The notes under the pieces are model-generated. The model was given only the letters and a program-made list of their open reading frames with translations. It was not told the origin of the DNA and did not search any database. 40,688 bases of DNA, from positions 1 to 40,688 of the forward strand of contig NZ_BOML01000049.1 in assembly GCF_016862175.1 (NCBI RefSeq). The letters are read 5' to 3'. Shown here in pieces: positions 24,745 through 32,610 of the stretch. Numbering within the stretch: the stretch's first letter is position 1; each line of letters starts with the position of its first letter. Both the position numbers and the translations under genes were made by a program. The DNA is from Paractinoplanes durhamensis. Its GTDB lineage: Bacteria > Actinomycetota > Actinomycetes > Mycobacteriales > Micromonosporaceae.

Positions 24745-25623
24745 ATGATCGAGACCGATGAGCTCACGAAGGCCTACCGCAAGGTTCGCGCGGTCGACGG
24801 CCTCTCCTTCGCCGCGCAGGCCGGCCGGGTCACCGGATTCCTCGGCCTCAACGGCTCCGGCAAGACCACCACGCTGCGCATGCTGCTCGGCCTGACCCGG
24901 CCGACGTCCGGCGCCGCGCTGATCGACGGGAAGCCGTTCACCGAGCTGAGCAACCCGCTGCGCAAGGTCGGCGCGGTGCTCGAGCAGGGCATCAGCCACC
25001 CCGGGCAGAGCGGGCGCGCCCACCTCGTCGCGCAGGCGATGCTGGCCGGCACCGGCAAGGACCGGGTCGACCTGCTGCTCGACCAGGTCGGCCTGACCGA
25101 CGCGGCGCACCAGCGGACCGGCGACTACTCGCTCGGCATGCGCCAGCGCCTCGCGGTGGCCACCGCCCTGCTCGGCGAACCCGAGGTGCTGATCCTCGAC
25201 GAGCCGGCCAACGGCCTCGACCCGGAGGGCATCGCCTGGCTGCGCGGCCTGCTGCGGGCGCACGCCGAGGCCGGCGGCACGGTGCTGATCTCCAGCCACC
25301 TGCTCGCCGAGCTGGCCCAACTGATCGACGACGCGGTGATCATCGCGCACGGCAAGCTGCGCTACTCCGGGCCGCTCGACGATCTCTACGGCTCGGCGGC
25401 CGGGCGGCTGCGGGTGCGCGGCCGGGATCCGCAGGTGCTGTGGCGGGTCTTCGAGGAGGCCGGCGGGAAGGTCGGCACCGACGGCGCGGCCCTGGAGGTC
25501 GACGGGCTGTCCGCCGAGGACGCGGGCGAGGCGGCCTTCGCGGCCGGCGTGCCGATCTACGAGCTGTCCGCCGACGTGCCCAACCTCGAACTCCTCTTCC
25601 TCGAACTGGCGGCCGGCCGATGA
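24745..25623 (+). CDS. ABC transporter ATP-binding protein
   Basis: 292 residues. Walker A GLNGSGKT is at residues 34-41, Q-loop region follows, the signature is YSLGMRQR (LGMRQ in place of LSGGQ), Walker B is EVLILDEPANGLDPEG, and the H-loop is in ISSHLLAELAQL. The C-terminal extension after about 215 is typical of the DrrA/CcmA-type multidrug and export ATPases, as is the LGM signature. It works with the membrane protein encoded next, whose ATG overlaps this stop (ATGA). Cargo is unknown. The upstream esterase may be co-transcribed. Confidence 0.93.
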   Translation: MIETDELTKAYRKVRAVDGLSFAAQAGRVTGFLGLNGSGKTTTLRMLLGLTRPTSGAALIDGKPFTELSNPLRKVGAVLEQGISHPGQSGRAHLVAQAMLAGTGKDRVDLLLDQVGLTDAAHQRTGDYSLGMRQRLAVATALLGEPEVLILDEPANGLDPEGIAWLRGLLRAHAEAGGTVLISSHLLAELAQLIDDAVIIAHGKLRYSGPLDDLYGSAAGRLRVRGRDPQVLWRVFEEAGGKVGTDGAALEVDGLSAEDAGEAAFAAGVPIYELSADVPNLELLFLELAAGR

Positions 25624-26225
25624 CCACTCTCCTCCGCAGCGAGCTGTACCGGATGGCGACGATCCGGTCGAGCTGGGTGTCGATCGCCCTGTTCGGCTTC
25701 CTGGCCGCCGCGTTCGGCATCCTCGACGCGCACTTCTGGGCGCTGTTCGCCGCGCTCGGCGCGTTCGGCATCGCGGCGCTCACCATCGCCCAGCACCACC
25801 AGCACCGCACGATCGCGTTGCTCTACCTGGCCCGGCCGAACCGCCTGACCGTGCTGTTCGCCCAGGTCATCACGACCGTACTCGTCTCCGAGGTCTTCGC
25901 CGTTCTGACCGGCATCACCGTGCGGCTCAAGGACGGCAACGGCCAGATCTTCACCAACACCCTGATCGTGGTGCCGGTGATGGCGGTGTTCGCGGCCGCG
26001 GTCGCGTCGATCGTGCGCCGGGCGTCGTGGATGCTGATGGGCTTCGCGGCGTGGTTCGTCATCGTCGAGGGCCTGGTCGGCAAGCTGGAGTGGCACCTGC
26101 CGATCTCGGCGTTCCTGAAGGCGGCCGCGGGCGACGGTTTCGGCCTGGAGGTCTTCATCGTCTGGGCGGTGACCGCCCTCGGCGTAGCGGTCCTCACCCT
26201 CCCCCGCGACCTGACCGGCGATTAG
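25620..26225 (+). CDS. ABC transporter membrane subunit (ABC-2 type, short)
   Basis: 201 residues with about five or six hydrophobic helices (around 20-38, 42-58, 84-100, 115-133, 138-152 and 178-195). This is the size and pattern of small ABC-2 export permeases, which dimerise with the ATPase. The N-terminal LLRSELYRMATIRSSWV (amphipathic, basic) is typical of the cytoplasmic entry helix of these permeases. The start is ATG 25620 overlapping the ATPase stop. It ends convergently with the acyl-CoA ligase gene, the two stop codons overlapping. Confidence 0.85.
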   Translation: MTTLLRSELYRMATIRSSWVSIALFGFLAAAFGILDAHFWALFAALGAFGIAALTIAQHHQHRTIALLYLARPNRLTVLFAQVITTVLVSEVFAVLTGITVRLKDGNGQIFTNTLIVVPVMAVFAAAVASIVRRASWMLMGFAAWFVIVEGLVGKLEWHLPISAFLKAAAGDGFGLEVFIVWAVTALGVAVLTLPRDLTGD

Positions 26226-27598
26226 CCCTTCAGCCGGGTCTTCTGGACCTTGCCCATCGCGTTGCGCGGCAACTCGCCGACCAGGCGCACCGCGCGGGGG
26301 CGCTTGTGCGCGGCGAGACGCTCAGCGACAAAGGCGATCAGGTCGGATTCGGCGACGGCACGGCCGTCAAGCACGACGAACGCGGTGATGCGCTCGCCCA
26401 GGTCGGGGTCGGGCATGCCGATCACGGCGGCCTCGCGGACGGCCGGGTGCAGCAGCAACGCGTCCTCGACCTCGCCCGCGCCGACCCGGTAGCCGCCCGT
26501 CTTGATCAGGTCGGTGGAGGCTCGGCCGACGATGCGGTGCCAGCCGTCCGGGCCGATGGTGGCGACGTCGCCGGTCGCGTACCAGCCGTCGGTCAGCGGG
26601 GCCGGGTCGACGGCGCCGCCGCGCAGGTAGCCGTCGAACATCGTCGTGCCGCGCACCTGCAACTGGCCGATCGTGCTGCCGTCGGCCGGCAGCGCGGCGC
26701 CGGACTCGTCGACCAGGCGGGTCTCGATGCCGGTCAGCGGCAGGCCGACCTGGCCGGGGCGGCGGTCGCCGGTGGCGCGGGCGCTCACCGTGATCAGGGT
26801 TTCGGTCATGCCGTACCGCTCGACCGGCGCCTGCCCGGTCAGCTCGGCCAGGCTCCGGAAGACCGTGGCGGGGAGCGGGGCACTGCCGGACACCAGCAGG
26901 CGGGCCGGCGCCAGCGCCTTCGCGGCCGCCGGCCGCCCGGCGATCCGGGACCAGACGGTGGGCACGCCGAAATACATGGTTCCGCTGCTCTGGGCGTACG
27001 CCTCGGGCGTGGGCCGCCCGGTGTGGATGAGCCGCCCGCCGATCCGCAGCGGCCCGAGAGCCCCGAGGACCAGCCCGTGCACGTGGTAGAGCGGCAGGCC
27101 GTGCACGAGCGTGTCGGCGGCCGTCCACTCCCACGCCTCGGCGAGCGCGTCGAGGCCGGCGGCGATCGCGGCCCGGGAGACGACCACGCCCTTGGGCTTA
27201 CCGGTGGTCCCGCTGGTGTAGAGCACGAGCGCGGGAGCCGCCGAAACAGGCTCGGCCGGAACAGTGGTCGCCCGCGCGGCCCGGCTGATCGGCACACCCT
27301 CGCCCGGCACGTCGGAGAGCAGCAGCGCGGCACCCGAGTCGCGGAGGATGTGCTCCCGTTCGAGCACCCCGGCGTCCGGCGGGATCGGCACCACCGGCAC
27401 CCCGGCCAGCAGCGCTCCCGTGATCGCCGCGATCGTCGGCGCCCCCGGCGTCGCGTGCACCGCCACGATCGGCGCGCCCGCGATGTCCGCCGCGATCGAC
27501 GCGGCCCAGCCGAGCAGGTCGTGCCGGGCGAACCGGCCCTCCGGGGTGACCAGGGCGTCGTCGAGATCGGCGGGGTCGAGCAGCGCGGTCAGCAGCAT
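26222..27598 (-). CDS. Acyl-CoA synthetase, MatB/FadD36-like
   Basis: A 458-residue ANL ligase. AMP loop YTSGTTGKPKGVVV is at 127-140, LPLYHVHGLVLG carries the A4 region, RYGMTETL is the A5 motif, DGWYATGDVA and GRASTDLIKTGGYRVGAGEVE are the hinge segments, and the catalytic Lys is in NAMGKVQKTRL (about residue 450). Short length and these motifs match malonyl/methylmalonyl-CoA synthetases (MatB) and the mycobacterial FadD36 group, which act on short or dicarboxylic acids; true substrate unknown. It starts at ATG 27598 with AGGA upstream, 22 nt after the stop of the HTH-TPR regulator gene, so the two are probably co-transcribed. It is convergent with the ABC permease gene. Confidence 0.87.
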   Translation of the reverse strand: MLLTALLDPADLDDALVTPEGRFARHDLLGWAASIAADIAGAPIVAVHATPGAPTIAAITGALLAGVPVVPIPPDAGVLEREHILRDSGAALLLSDVPGEGVPISRAARATTVPAEPVSAAPALVLYTSGTTGKPKGVVVSRAAIAAGLDALAEAWEWTAADTLVHGLPLYHVHGLVLGALGPLRIGGRLIHTGRPTPEAYAQSSGTMYFGVPTVWSRIAGRPAAAKALAPARLLVSGSAPLPATVFRSLAELTGQAPVERYGMTETLITVSARATGDRRPGQVGLPLTGIETRLVDESGAALPADGSTIGQLQVRGTTMFDGYLRGGAVDPAPLTDGWYATGDVATIGPDGWHRIVGRASTDLIKTGGYRVGAGEVEDALLLHPAVREAAVIGMPDPDLGERITAFVVLDGRAVAESDLIAFVAERLAAHKRPRAVRLVGELPRNAMGKVQKTRLKG

Positions 27599-27620
27599 CC
27601 CCGCATCCTGGCATGTCGCC

Positions 27621-28805
27621 TCAAGCCACCTGCATCCGCTCGCACAACCCGCGCAGCTCGGATCCGCCGGTCTGCCGCCGGGCTCGTTCCAGCAGGGCGC
27701 GGGTGGTTTCCTGGACGACCGCCGAGGTGTGCACGTGCTGGGGTGCGATCCGTTCGGCGATGAGCAGGTAGCGGATCGCCTCCCGGTCCTTGCGCAGCCG
27801 GGCCAGCGCGCGGGCGGTGTCGGCGTAGTAGAAGACCTGCCGGAATCCGGCCGGGATGGCGGCCGGATCGGTGGCCCGGGCGACCTCGGCGGCGTGCCCG
27901 GGGTCGTCGCCGTCCACCTCGATGCCGACCTGCCAGATGCCGACGTTGGTCGGGCCGAACCACAGGCCCAGGGTGGTGGTCTCGCCGGTGCGTTCGGCCA
28001 GGCGCGCGGCCTCGGCGGTCCAGGCGCGGCTGTCGTCGCGGGCCCGGCTGTCGAAGGCGCAGATCAGGTGGAGGCTGCCGAGCACCTCGGCGCCGTCGCG
28101 GTGGCCGCCCAGCTCGTCGACCGCGCGGGAGGCGATGGCCAGGCCACGTTCGTACGATCCGCAGGAATTCGCGGCACCGGCGCGCGCGTACGCCGCGTAC
28201 CCGGCAAGAACTTGATCTTCGGTTGCTTCGGCGGCGTCGCGGCAGCGTTCCGCGCCCAGCCAGGCCTCCGCGGGGTGGCCGAGGTTGCGCAGCACCGAGG
28301 AGGCGATGAAGGTGGCGCTGACCAGCATCCGCAGCGCCTCGGCCCGGTCCCGGCCGGCGGCCGCCGCGTGCAGGGCGCGCAACAGGTCCGCGGTCAGGCC
28401 GGCCGCACCCGCGTAGTCGCACGCCTGCCGCAGATCGTCGACGAGTGCCAGGGTGCGGGCCAGCTCGGCGACCGGCCGGGCCGGGACCGACGGCGGCTCG
28501 GCCAGATCGATGTCGACCAGAGCCTGCCGGACGCCGTTGACGGCGGCGTGCGCGGCCACCACCGCCCGGTCGGTGGCCGGCACCGGGGCGCCGGCCAGCT
28601 CGGCCGGAGCACATTCGAGGGCGGCCGAGATGTCGGCCAGCATGAACCGGTTGTCGGCCGCCTGCCGCCCGCGTTCGATGCGGCTCCAGGTGGCGTGGGA
28701 GATGCCGGCGCGGCCGGCGGCGTGCCGGATGCTCCAGCCGCGCAGCATCCGCCGCGCGTGGATACGGTCGCCGATGCTCGGATCGGCGGTGGGTCGTGGC
28801 GTCAT
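27621..28805 (-). CDS. HTH (XRE-type) regulator with TPR-like C-terminal domain
   Basis: 394 residues. An N-terminal Cro/C1-type helix-turn-helix (about 11-66: RRMLRGWSIRHAAGRAGISHATWSRIERGRQ) is followed by about 300 residues of helical, TPR-like repeats. This is the layout of many actinobacterial regulators that sense a ligand or peptide. The Ala-rich helices with repeated AARLAERTG/ARALARL patterns support TPR. It lies upstream of and probably in an operon with the MatB/FadD36-like ligase gene (22-nt gap), so it may control acyl-CoA metabolism. ATG 28805 has TACGGT 6 nt upstream and no Shine-Dalgarno, suggesting a leaderless message starting in the 36-nt gap after the aldo/keto reductase gene. 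Confidence 0.88.
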   Translation of the reverse strand: MTPRPTADPSIGDRIHARRMLRGWSIRHAAGRAGISHATWSRIERGRQAADNRFMLADISAALECAPAELAGAPVPATDRAVVAAHAAVNGVRQALVDIDLAEPPSVPARPVAELARTLALVDDLRQACDYAGAAGLTADLLRALHAAAAGRDRAEALRMLVSATFIASSVLRNLGHPAEAWLGAERCRDAAEATEDQVLAGYAAYARAGAANSCGSYERGLAIASRAVDELGGHRDGAEVLGSLHLICAFDSRARDDSRAWTAEAARLAERTGETTTLGLWFGPTNVGIWQVGIEVDGDDPGHAAEVARATDPAAIPAGFRQVFYYADTARALARLRKDREAIRYLLIAERIAPQHVHTSAVVQETTRALLERARRQTGGSELRGLCERMQVA

Positions 28806-28811
28806 ACCCGG

Positions 28812-28817
28812 ACCGTA
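28812..28817 (-). promoter_or_regulatory. Candidate -10 box of a leaderless promoter
   Basis: Minus-strand TACGGT (28817 to 28812), 6 nt, then the ATG at 28805 of the HTH-TPR regulator gene. Confidence 0.5.
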
Positions 28818-28841
28818 ACCGCGGCTAACCGACCCGGTGGG

Positions 28842-29690
28842 TCATGCCTGTACCGCATCCAGCTCCTCGACCACCGCGGCCGGCAGCTCCAGGTCGGCGG
28901 CGGCCATGTTCTCCCGCAGGTGGGCGACGCTCGACGTGCCCGGGATGAGCAGGATGTTCGGCGACCGCTGCAGCAGCCAGGCCAGGGCCACCTGCTTCGG
29001 GGTCGCGTCCAGCTTCGCCGCCACCGCGTCCAGGGTCGCCGACTGCAGCGGGCTGAAACCGCCCAGCGGCCAGAACGGGACGTAGCTGATGCCCTGCTCG
29101 CTCAGCGTGGCGATCAGCTGCTCGTCACCACGGTGCGCGATGTTGTACCAGTTCTGCACGGTGACGACCGGCGCGATCGCCTGCGCCTCGGCGACCTGCT
29201 CCGCACTGACCACGCTGAGCCCCAGATGCCGGATCAGGCCCTGCTCGCGCAGCTCGGCGAGCGCCCCGAACTTGTCGGCGATCGACCCCGGCACCGGCGT
29301 GTGCCCGTCGCTGCCGCCGCCGACCCGCAGGTTCACCACGTCGAGCGCGTCCACGCCCAGGTTGCGCAGATTGTCATGCACCTGCGCGGTGAGCTGCTCC
29401 GGCTCCCGCGCGTGCAGCCAGGCGCCGGTCTCATCACGCAGCGCACCCACCTTCGTGACGATCAAGAGATCTTGCGGGTACGGCGTGAGCGCGGCCCGGA
29501 TCACCTGGTTGGTGACGTGCGGCCCGTAGAAGTCGGCCGTGTCGATGTGGTCGACGCCCAGCTCGACCGCGGTCCGCAGCACCGCGATCGCCTCGTCGCG
29601 GTCCTTCGGCGGGCCGAACACCCCCGGGCCGGCCAGCTGCATCGCGCCGTAGCCCATCCGATTCACCGTGCTCATGTTCTTCTCGGTCAT
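28842..29690 (-). CDS. Aldo/keto reductase
   Basis: A 282-residue NADPH-dependent oxidoreductase of the (beta/alpha)8 AKR fold. MGYGAMQLAGPGVFG opens the barrel, HIDTADFYGP carries the catalytic Asp and Tyr, LIVTKVG the Lys, and the usual His region is shifted to DVVNLRVGGG in place of the common L-H-x-P, so the His proton relay is not apparent. The C-terminal nucleotide segment LLIPGTSSVAHLRENMAA is present. The open frame extends to 29780, but ATG 29690 is the best start, and MSTVNR at 29675 is an alternative with GAGAAG before it. It is divergent from an HTH-MmyB regulator gene 102 nt away, a common regulator-target pairing. Confidence 0.9.
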   Translation of the reverse strand: MTEKNMSTVNRMGYGAMQLAGPGVFGPPKDRDEAIAVLRTAVELGVDHIDTADFYGPHVTNQVIRAALTPYPQDLLIVTKVGALRDETGAWLHAREPEQLTAQVHDNLRNLGVDALDVVNLRVGGGSDGHTPVPGSIADKFGALAELREQGLIRHLGLSVVSAEQVAEAQAIAPVVTVQNWYNIAHRGDEQLIATLSEQGISYVPFWPLGGFSPLQSATLDAVAAKLDATPKQVALAWLLQRSPNILLIPGTSSVAHLRENMAAADLELPAAVVEELDAVQA

Positions 29691-29780
29691 GCACCCAGCC
29701 TCTGCTTCTTGCCGGCGGCCAGGCAGTACTCCGCCGATCCTGGGGGTGACAGGACCAGGATGCGTCCGCACCGGCGGCAC

Positions 29781-29786
29781 TACCGT
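29781..29786 (+). promoter_or_regulatory. Candidate -10 box of a leaderless promoter
   Basis: TACCGT, 6 nt, then the ATG at 29793 of the MmyB-type regulator gene. Confidence 0.5.
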
Positions 29787-29792
29787 GGCGGC

Positions 29793-30647
29793 ATGAGCGA
29801 CAACGCGATCGGCGACTTCCTGCGCGCCCGCCGTGCCCTGGTGCAGCCGGCCGACGCCGGCGTCCGGGTCACCGGCGTCCGCCGGGTGGCCGGGCTGCGC
29901 CGCGAGGAGGTGGCCATGCTCGCCGGCATCAGCGGCGACTACTACCTGCGGCTCGAGCAGGGCCGCGACCGCAACCCGTCGCTGCCGGTGCTGGAATCCA
30001 TCGCCCGGGTGCTGCAGCTCGACGACGACGCCACCGCATACCTGTTCGGCCTGGCCGCCCCCAAACCCCGCCGGGCCCGCCGCCCCCGCAAGGAGACCGT
30101 GCCGACCGGCATCCGGCAGATGCTCGACGTGCTCGGCCTGCCCGCGTTCGTCGAGGGCCGCTACTTCGACGTGCTCGCCGCCAACCCGCTCGCCACCGCG
30201 CTGTCACCCCACCTGCAGCCCGGCCGCAACCGGATGCGGTCGGTCTTCCTCGACCCGCAGGAACAGGCCCTCTACCCCGACTGGGACCGCGACACCGCCA
30301 CCCTGGTGGCCGGCTTCCGCGAATCCGTCGGCACCGACACCGACGACCCCCGGTTCGTCCAGCTGGTCGGCGAGCTGTCGCTGGCCAGCGTGCAGTTCCG
30401 GCAGTTGTGGGCGCGGCACGACGTGCAGAGCAGGGAGGGCCGGCCGACCCGGCTCGACCATCCGTCGGCCGGCGAGCTCACGCTGCGCCGGGAGAAGCTC
30501 GCCATCGGCGGTACCGGCGGCCAGATGCTCGTCGTCTACCACGCCGAACCGGGCACCAGCAGCGCCGACCGGCTGGCTCTCCTCGCTTCCGAGGCAGCCC
30601 CTCGACCTCTAAAGCAGCCTGCCGGGGAACCGATGAATACGCCGTAG
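29793..30647 (+). CDS. HTH regulator with MmyB-like ligand-binding domain
   Basis: 284 residues. An XRE-type HTH (about 5-66) contains the hallmark GLRREEVAMLAGISGDYYLRLEQGR segment of MmyB-family regulators, including the GDYY motif. A linker rich in Arg (about 85-100) leads to a PAS-like MmyB domain (about 105-265) with RYFDVLAANPLATAL and LRREKLAIGGTGGQMLVVYHAEPGT. Family members bind small or fatty ligands and often control a neighbouring dehydrogenase or reductase gene. Here the divergent aldo/keto reductase is the obvious candidate target. The ATG has no Shine-Dalgarno but TACCGT 6 nt upstream. A chemoreceptor-PilZ gene follows after 24 nt on the same strand. Confidence 0.93.
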   Translation: MSDNAIGDFLRARRALVQPADAGVRVTGVRRVAGLRREEVAMLAGISGDYYLRLEQGRDRNPSLPVLESIARVLQLDDDATAYLFGLAAPKPRRARRPRKETVPTGIRQMLDVLGLPAFVEGRYFDVLAANPLATALSPHLQPGRNRMRSVFLDPQEQALYPDWDRDTATLVAGFRESVGTDTDDPRFVQLVGELSLASVQFRQLWARHDVQSREGRPTRLDHPSAGELTLRREKLAIGGTGGQMLVVYHAEPGTSSADRLALLASEAAPRPLKQPAGEPMNTP

Positions 30648-30671
30648 TCGTCCCCCCGGAACGGAGCGTCC

Positions 30672-31889
30672 ATGTCACCCCTGATCTGGCTATGGGCGTC
30701 TCTCACCGTGCTGGTGGCGGCCGGCGCGTATCTCGCCGGTTCCCGCCGTCAGCGCGGACGTGACCTGCGGGCCTTCGAGACCGGGATCGCCGAGCTGGCC
30801 CCCGTGTCACCCGCCGCCGGCGCCCTCACCCTCAGCAACCTGCACGAGCGGCTGAGCGACCTCGGCGCCATGCTGCACGAGCGGCAGGCCGAGGTGGAGC
30901 AGATGCGCGCCGACCGCGAGGACCAGATCCGCGAGGCCGAGCAGGAGCAGCGCCAGGTCAACGGCCGGCTGCGCCGCCGCGCCAAGGAAGCCATCGACGA
31001 CACCGGCTACGTCATCGGCGAACGCCTCCGCGACGTCGTCGAGCAGGTCGGCGCGGCCCGCCAGGCGGCCAACGCCACCCACGAGCGGGTGTCGGTGACC
31101 AGCGCGGCCGCCGCCACCATGGTGCGCCGGGCGCGCAGCGCCGACGAAGCGGCCACCGCCCTCAACGACAGCCTCCACCAGGTCGCCGGCATCGCCAGCG
31201 TGATCAGCGAGATCGCGTCGCAGACCCGGATGCTCGCCCTGAACGCCACCATCGAGGCGGCCCGGGCCGGCACCGCCGGCAAGGGCTTCGCGGTGGTAGC
31301 CGCCGAGGTGAAGAACCTGGCCAACACGACCGCCGACTCCACCGACAAGATCGCCGCGACGATCGCCACCCTGGAGGCCGACGTCCTCCAGATGGGCGGC
31401 ACGCTGACCGCGATCGTCCAGGACGTGGACGAGATCGAACAGGCGATGGGCCTGCTCGACGGCATCGCCGACGACCAGCACCAGATCGTCGAACGCCTGA
31501 ACACGACGGTCGACGCCACCATGATCCAGATCCAGGACCTGTCCGAGGTGGCCGAACGCCTGGAACGCCGCAGCGCCGACCGCCTGACCGCCTCGGGCGG
31601 CGTGCGGTTGCGGGTGCCGTCCCGGCCGGAGCCGGTCGCCGGCCGCCTGACCGACCTGAGCTCGGGCGGCCTGGGTTGCGCGGTCCCGGCCCGCACGCCG
31701 CTGTCGGTGGGCGACACGGTCCAGGTGCAGACCGAGCTGAACGGCGTCGCGGTCAGCATGACCGGCCGGGTGGCCCGCCGCCGCGAGCTGGGCGAGGAGA
31801 TCGAGCTGGGCCTGGAGCTGACGGACGTCGGCGCCGACGCCCGCCGCCAGATCGAGACGCACATCAGCCGAGCCTTCGAAAACGCCTAG
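30672..31889 (+). CDS. Membrane chemoreceptor-type signalling protein fused to PilZ (c-di-GMP) domain
   Basis: 405 residues. One N-terminal helix (about 3-22) anchors it and is followed by basic residues, so nearly all of it is cytoplasmic. A coiled coil (about 55-110) leads to a methyl-accepting-type signalling region (about 120-300) with hairpin tip IASQTRMLALNATIEAARAG at 181-200. The usual Asn of QTNLLALN is Arg186 here and Leu is Met187, which may alter CheA/CheW contact. A C-terminal PilZ domain (about 310-400) has both c-di-GMP motifs: RVPSR (314-318) and DLSSGG (328-333). There is no extracytoplasmic sensor and no HAMP. The protein could join c-di-GMP level to chemotaxis or to another output. 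GGAG upstream of ATG 30672 is an adequate binding site. Confidence 0.92.
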   Translation: MSPLIWLWASLTVLVAAGAYLAGSRRQRGRDLRAFETGIAELAPVSPAAGALTLSNLHERLSDLGAMLHERQAEVEQMRADREDQIREAEQEQRQVNGRLRRRAKEAIDDTGYVIGERLRDVVEQVGAARQAANATHERVSVTSAAAATMVRRARSADEAATALNDSLHQVAGIASVISEIASQTRMLALNATIEAARAGTAGKGFAVVAAEVKNLANTTADSTDKIAATIATLEADVLQMGGTLTAIVQDVDEIEQAMGLLDGIADDQHQIVERLNTTVDATMIQIQDLSEVAERLERRSADRLTASGGVRLRVPSRPEPVAGRLTDLSSGGLGCAVPARTPLSVGDTVQVQTELNGVAVSMTGRVARRRELGEEIELGLELTDVGADARRQIETHISRAFENA

Positions 31890-31922
31890 AGAGCTCCCGC
31901 GATCGCGGCCCAGCCAGCCCAG

Positions 31923-32022
31923 CCCGCAAGGCACCCAGCCCGCAAGGCACCCACCCGCGCCCGCAAGGCGGACCGCTCGGCCCGCAAGGCAGACCGCCCG
32001 GCCCGCAAGGCAGACCGCCCGG
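31923..32022. repeat. 21-bp GC-rich tandem repeat array
   Basis: CCCGCAAGGC recurs at 31923, 31939, 31960, 31981 and 32002. The last four starts are exactly 21 bp apart, and the last two full units are identical. A 12-bp palindrome, CCGCGATCGCGG, precedes the array at 31897-31908. On the plus strand, one frame reads as ARKADRP heptads after the stop codon of the PilZ gene; I do not treat this as coding. Confidence 0.85.
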
Positions 32023-32304
32023 CCGAACTTCCTGGAAATCGGGGCCTCCACCCGCTGCCGAGGCCCCAACATCCAAGATGCTGGGACGGCCCCCGCGCCC
32101 ACGACCCCGACCGGGCCAGCACATCCGCACCCGCTCCGACCATCGGAAGACCACCCCAGGCCGGCCGTCGGCCACCGCCCCGGCCAGCCCGGCCCGGGCG
32201 AGGTCACGCCCGAGGGCCGACGCCCCGGTCTGCAGATCGAGGCATCCGAACCGCCCGCGGTACCGGTGCAGCGCCGCCATCCCGGCCGCGAGCTCCCGCG
32301 AGGC

Positions 32305-32449
32305 AACGTTCGTCGCCCCAACGTTCGGCCCGCCAACGCTCGTAGCCCTAACGTTCGGCCCACCAACGTTCGGGCCGCCCAACGCTCGTCGCCCCAACGT
32401 TCGGGCCATTAACGTTCGGCGGGCGAACGTTAGGGTCACTAACCTTTAG
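32305..32449. repeat. 15-bp tandem array centred on AACGTT
   Basis: Ten copies start at 32305, 32320, 32335, 32350, 32365, 32381, 32396, 32411, 32426 and 32441. Spacing is 15 bp throughout except one 16-bp step (32365 to 32381). The core is AACGTTCG or AACGCTCG; the last two copies are AACGTTAG and AACCTTTAG. The rest of each unit varies within GC-rich limits (GGCC or GCCC runs). Because AACGTT is palindromic, both strands read as five-residue repeats (xNVxx or xTFxx), similar in period to pentapeptide repeats, with a frame change at the 16-bp step. No start codon, binding site or consistent frame supports an expressed protein. Confidence 0.9.
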
Positions 32450-32495
32450 GGCATCGACGTGTGGCCGGGTCGCCGCCGTTAAGGCTGGGTCTAAA

Positions 32496-32610
32496 GGTGA
32501 GGTCGAGGTTGAGGGTGGGGACCCCCGCGTCGCTGCAGCGATCGCCGAATCCGGTGCATCTGCGCTGGTCAGAGGCCAGCTTGAGGGTGGAGTCGAGGTT
32601 GAGGGTTGGG
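32496..32610. repeat. G-rich direct repeats
   Basis: Two similar 25-nt copies (32496-32520 and 32586-32610) lie 90 bp apart and share GTCGAGGTTGAGGGT. A related AGCTTGAGGGTGG lies at 32578-32590. The G runs near 32605-32620 are close to but short of a canonical G-quadruplex. They occupy the middle of the TPR/CHAT remnant. Confidence 0.6.

Noticed and set aside
27264..30647. Plus-strand open frame of 1,127 codons ending with the MmyB-type regulator
   Set aside because: Only the last 284 codons are the real gene; the rest is antisense to the ligase, HTH-TPR and reductase genes.
31890..32345. Read-through extension of the PilZ receptor with ARKADRP heptads
   Set aside because: The frame stays open for about 450 nt after the TAG, but the composition is that of GC-rich non-coding DNA and overlaps the remnant gene on the other strand; no recoding signal is seen.
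32305..32449. CRISPR array
   Set aside because: Units are only 15 bp, directly adjacent, with no unique spacers of 30 bp or so and no cas genes.
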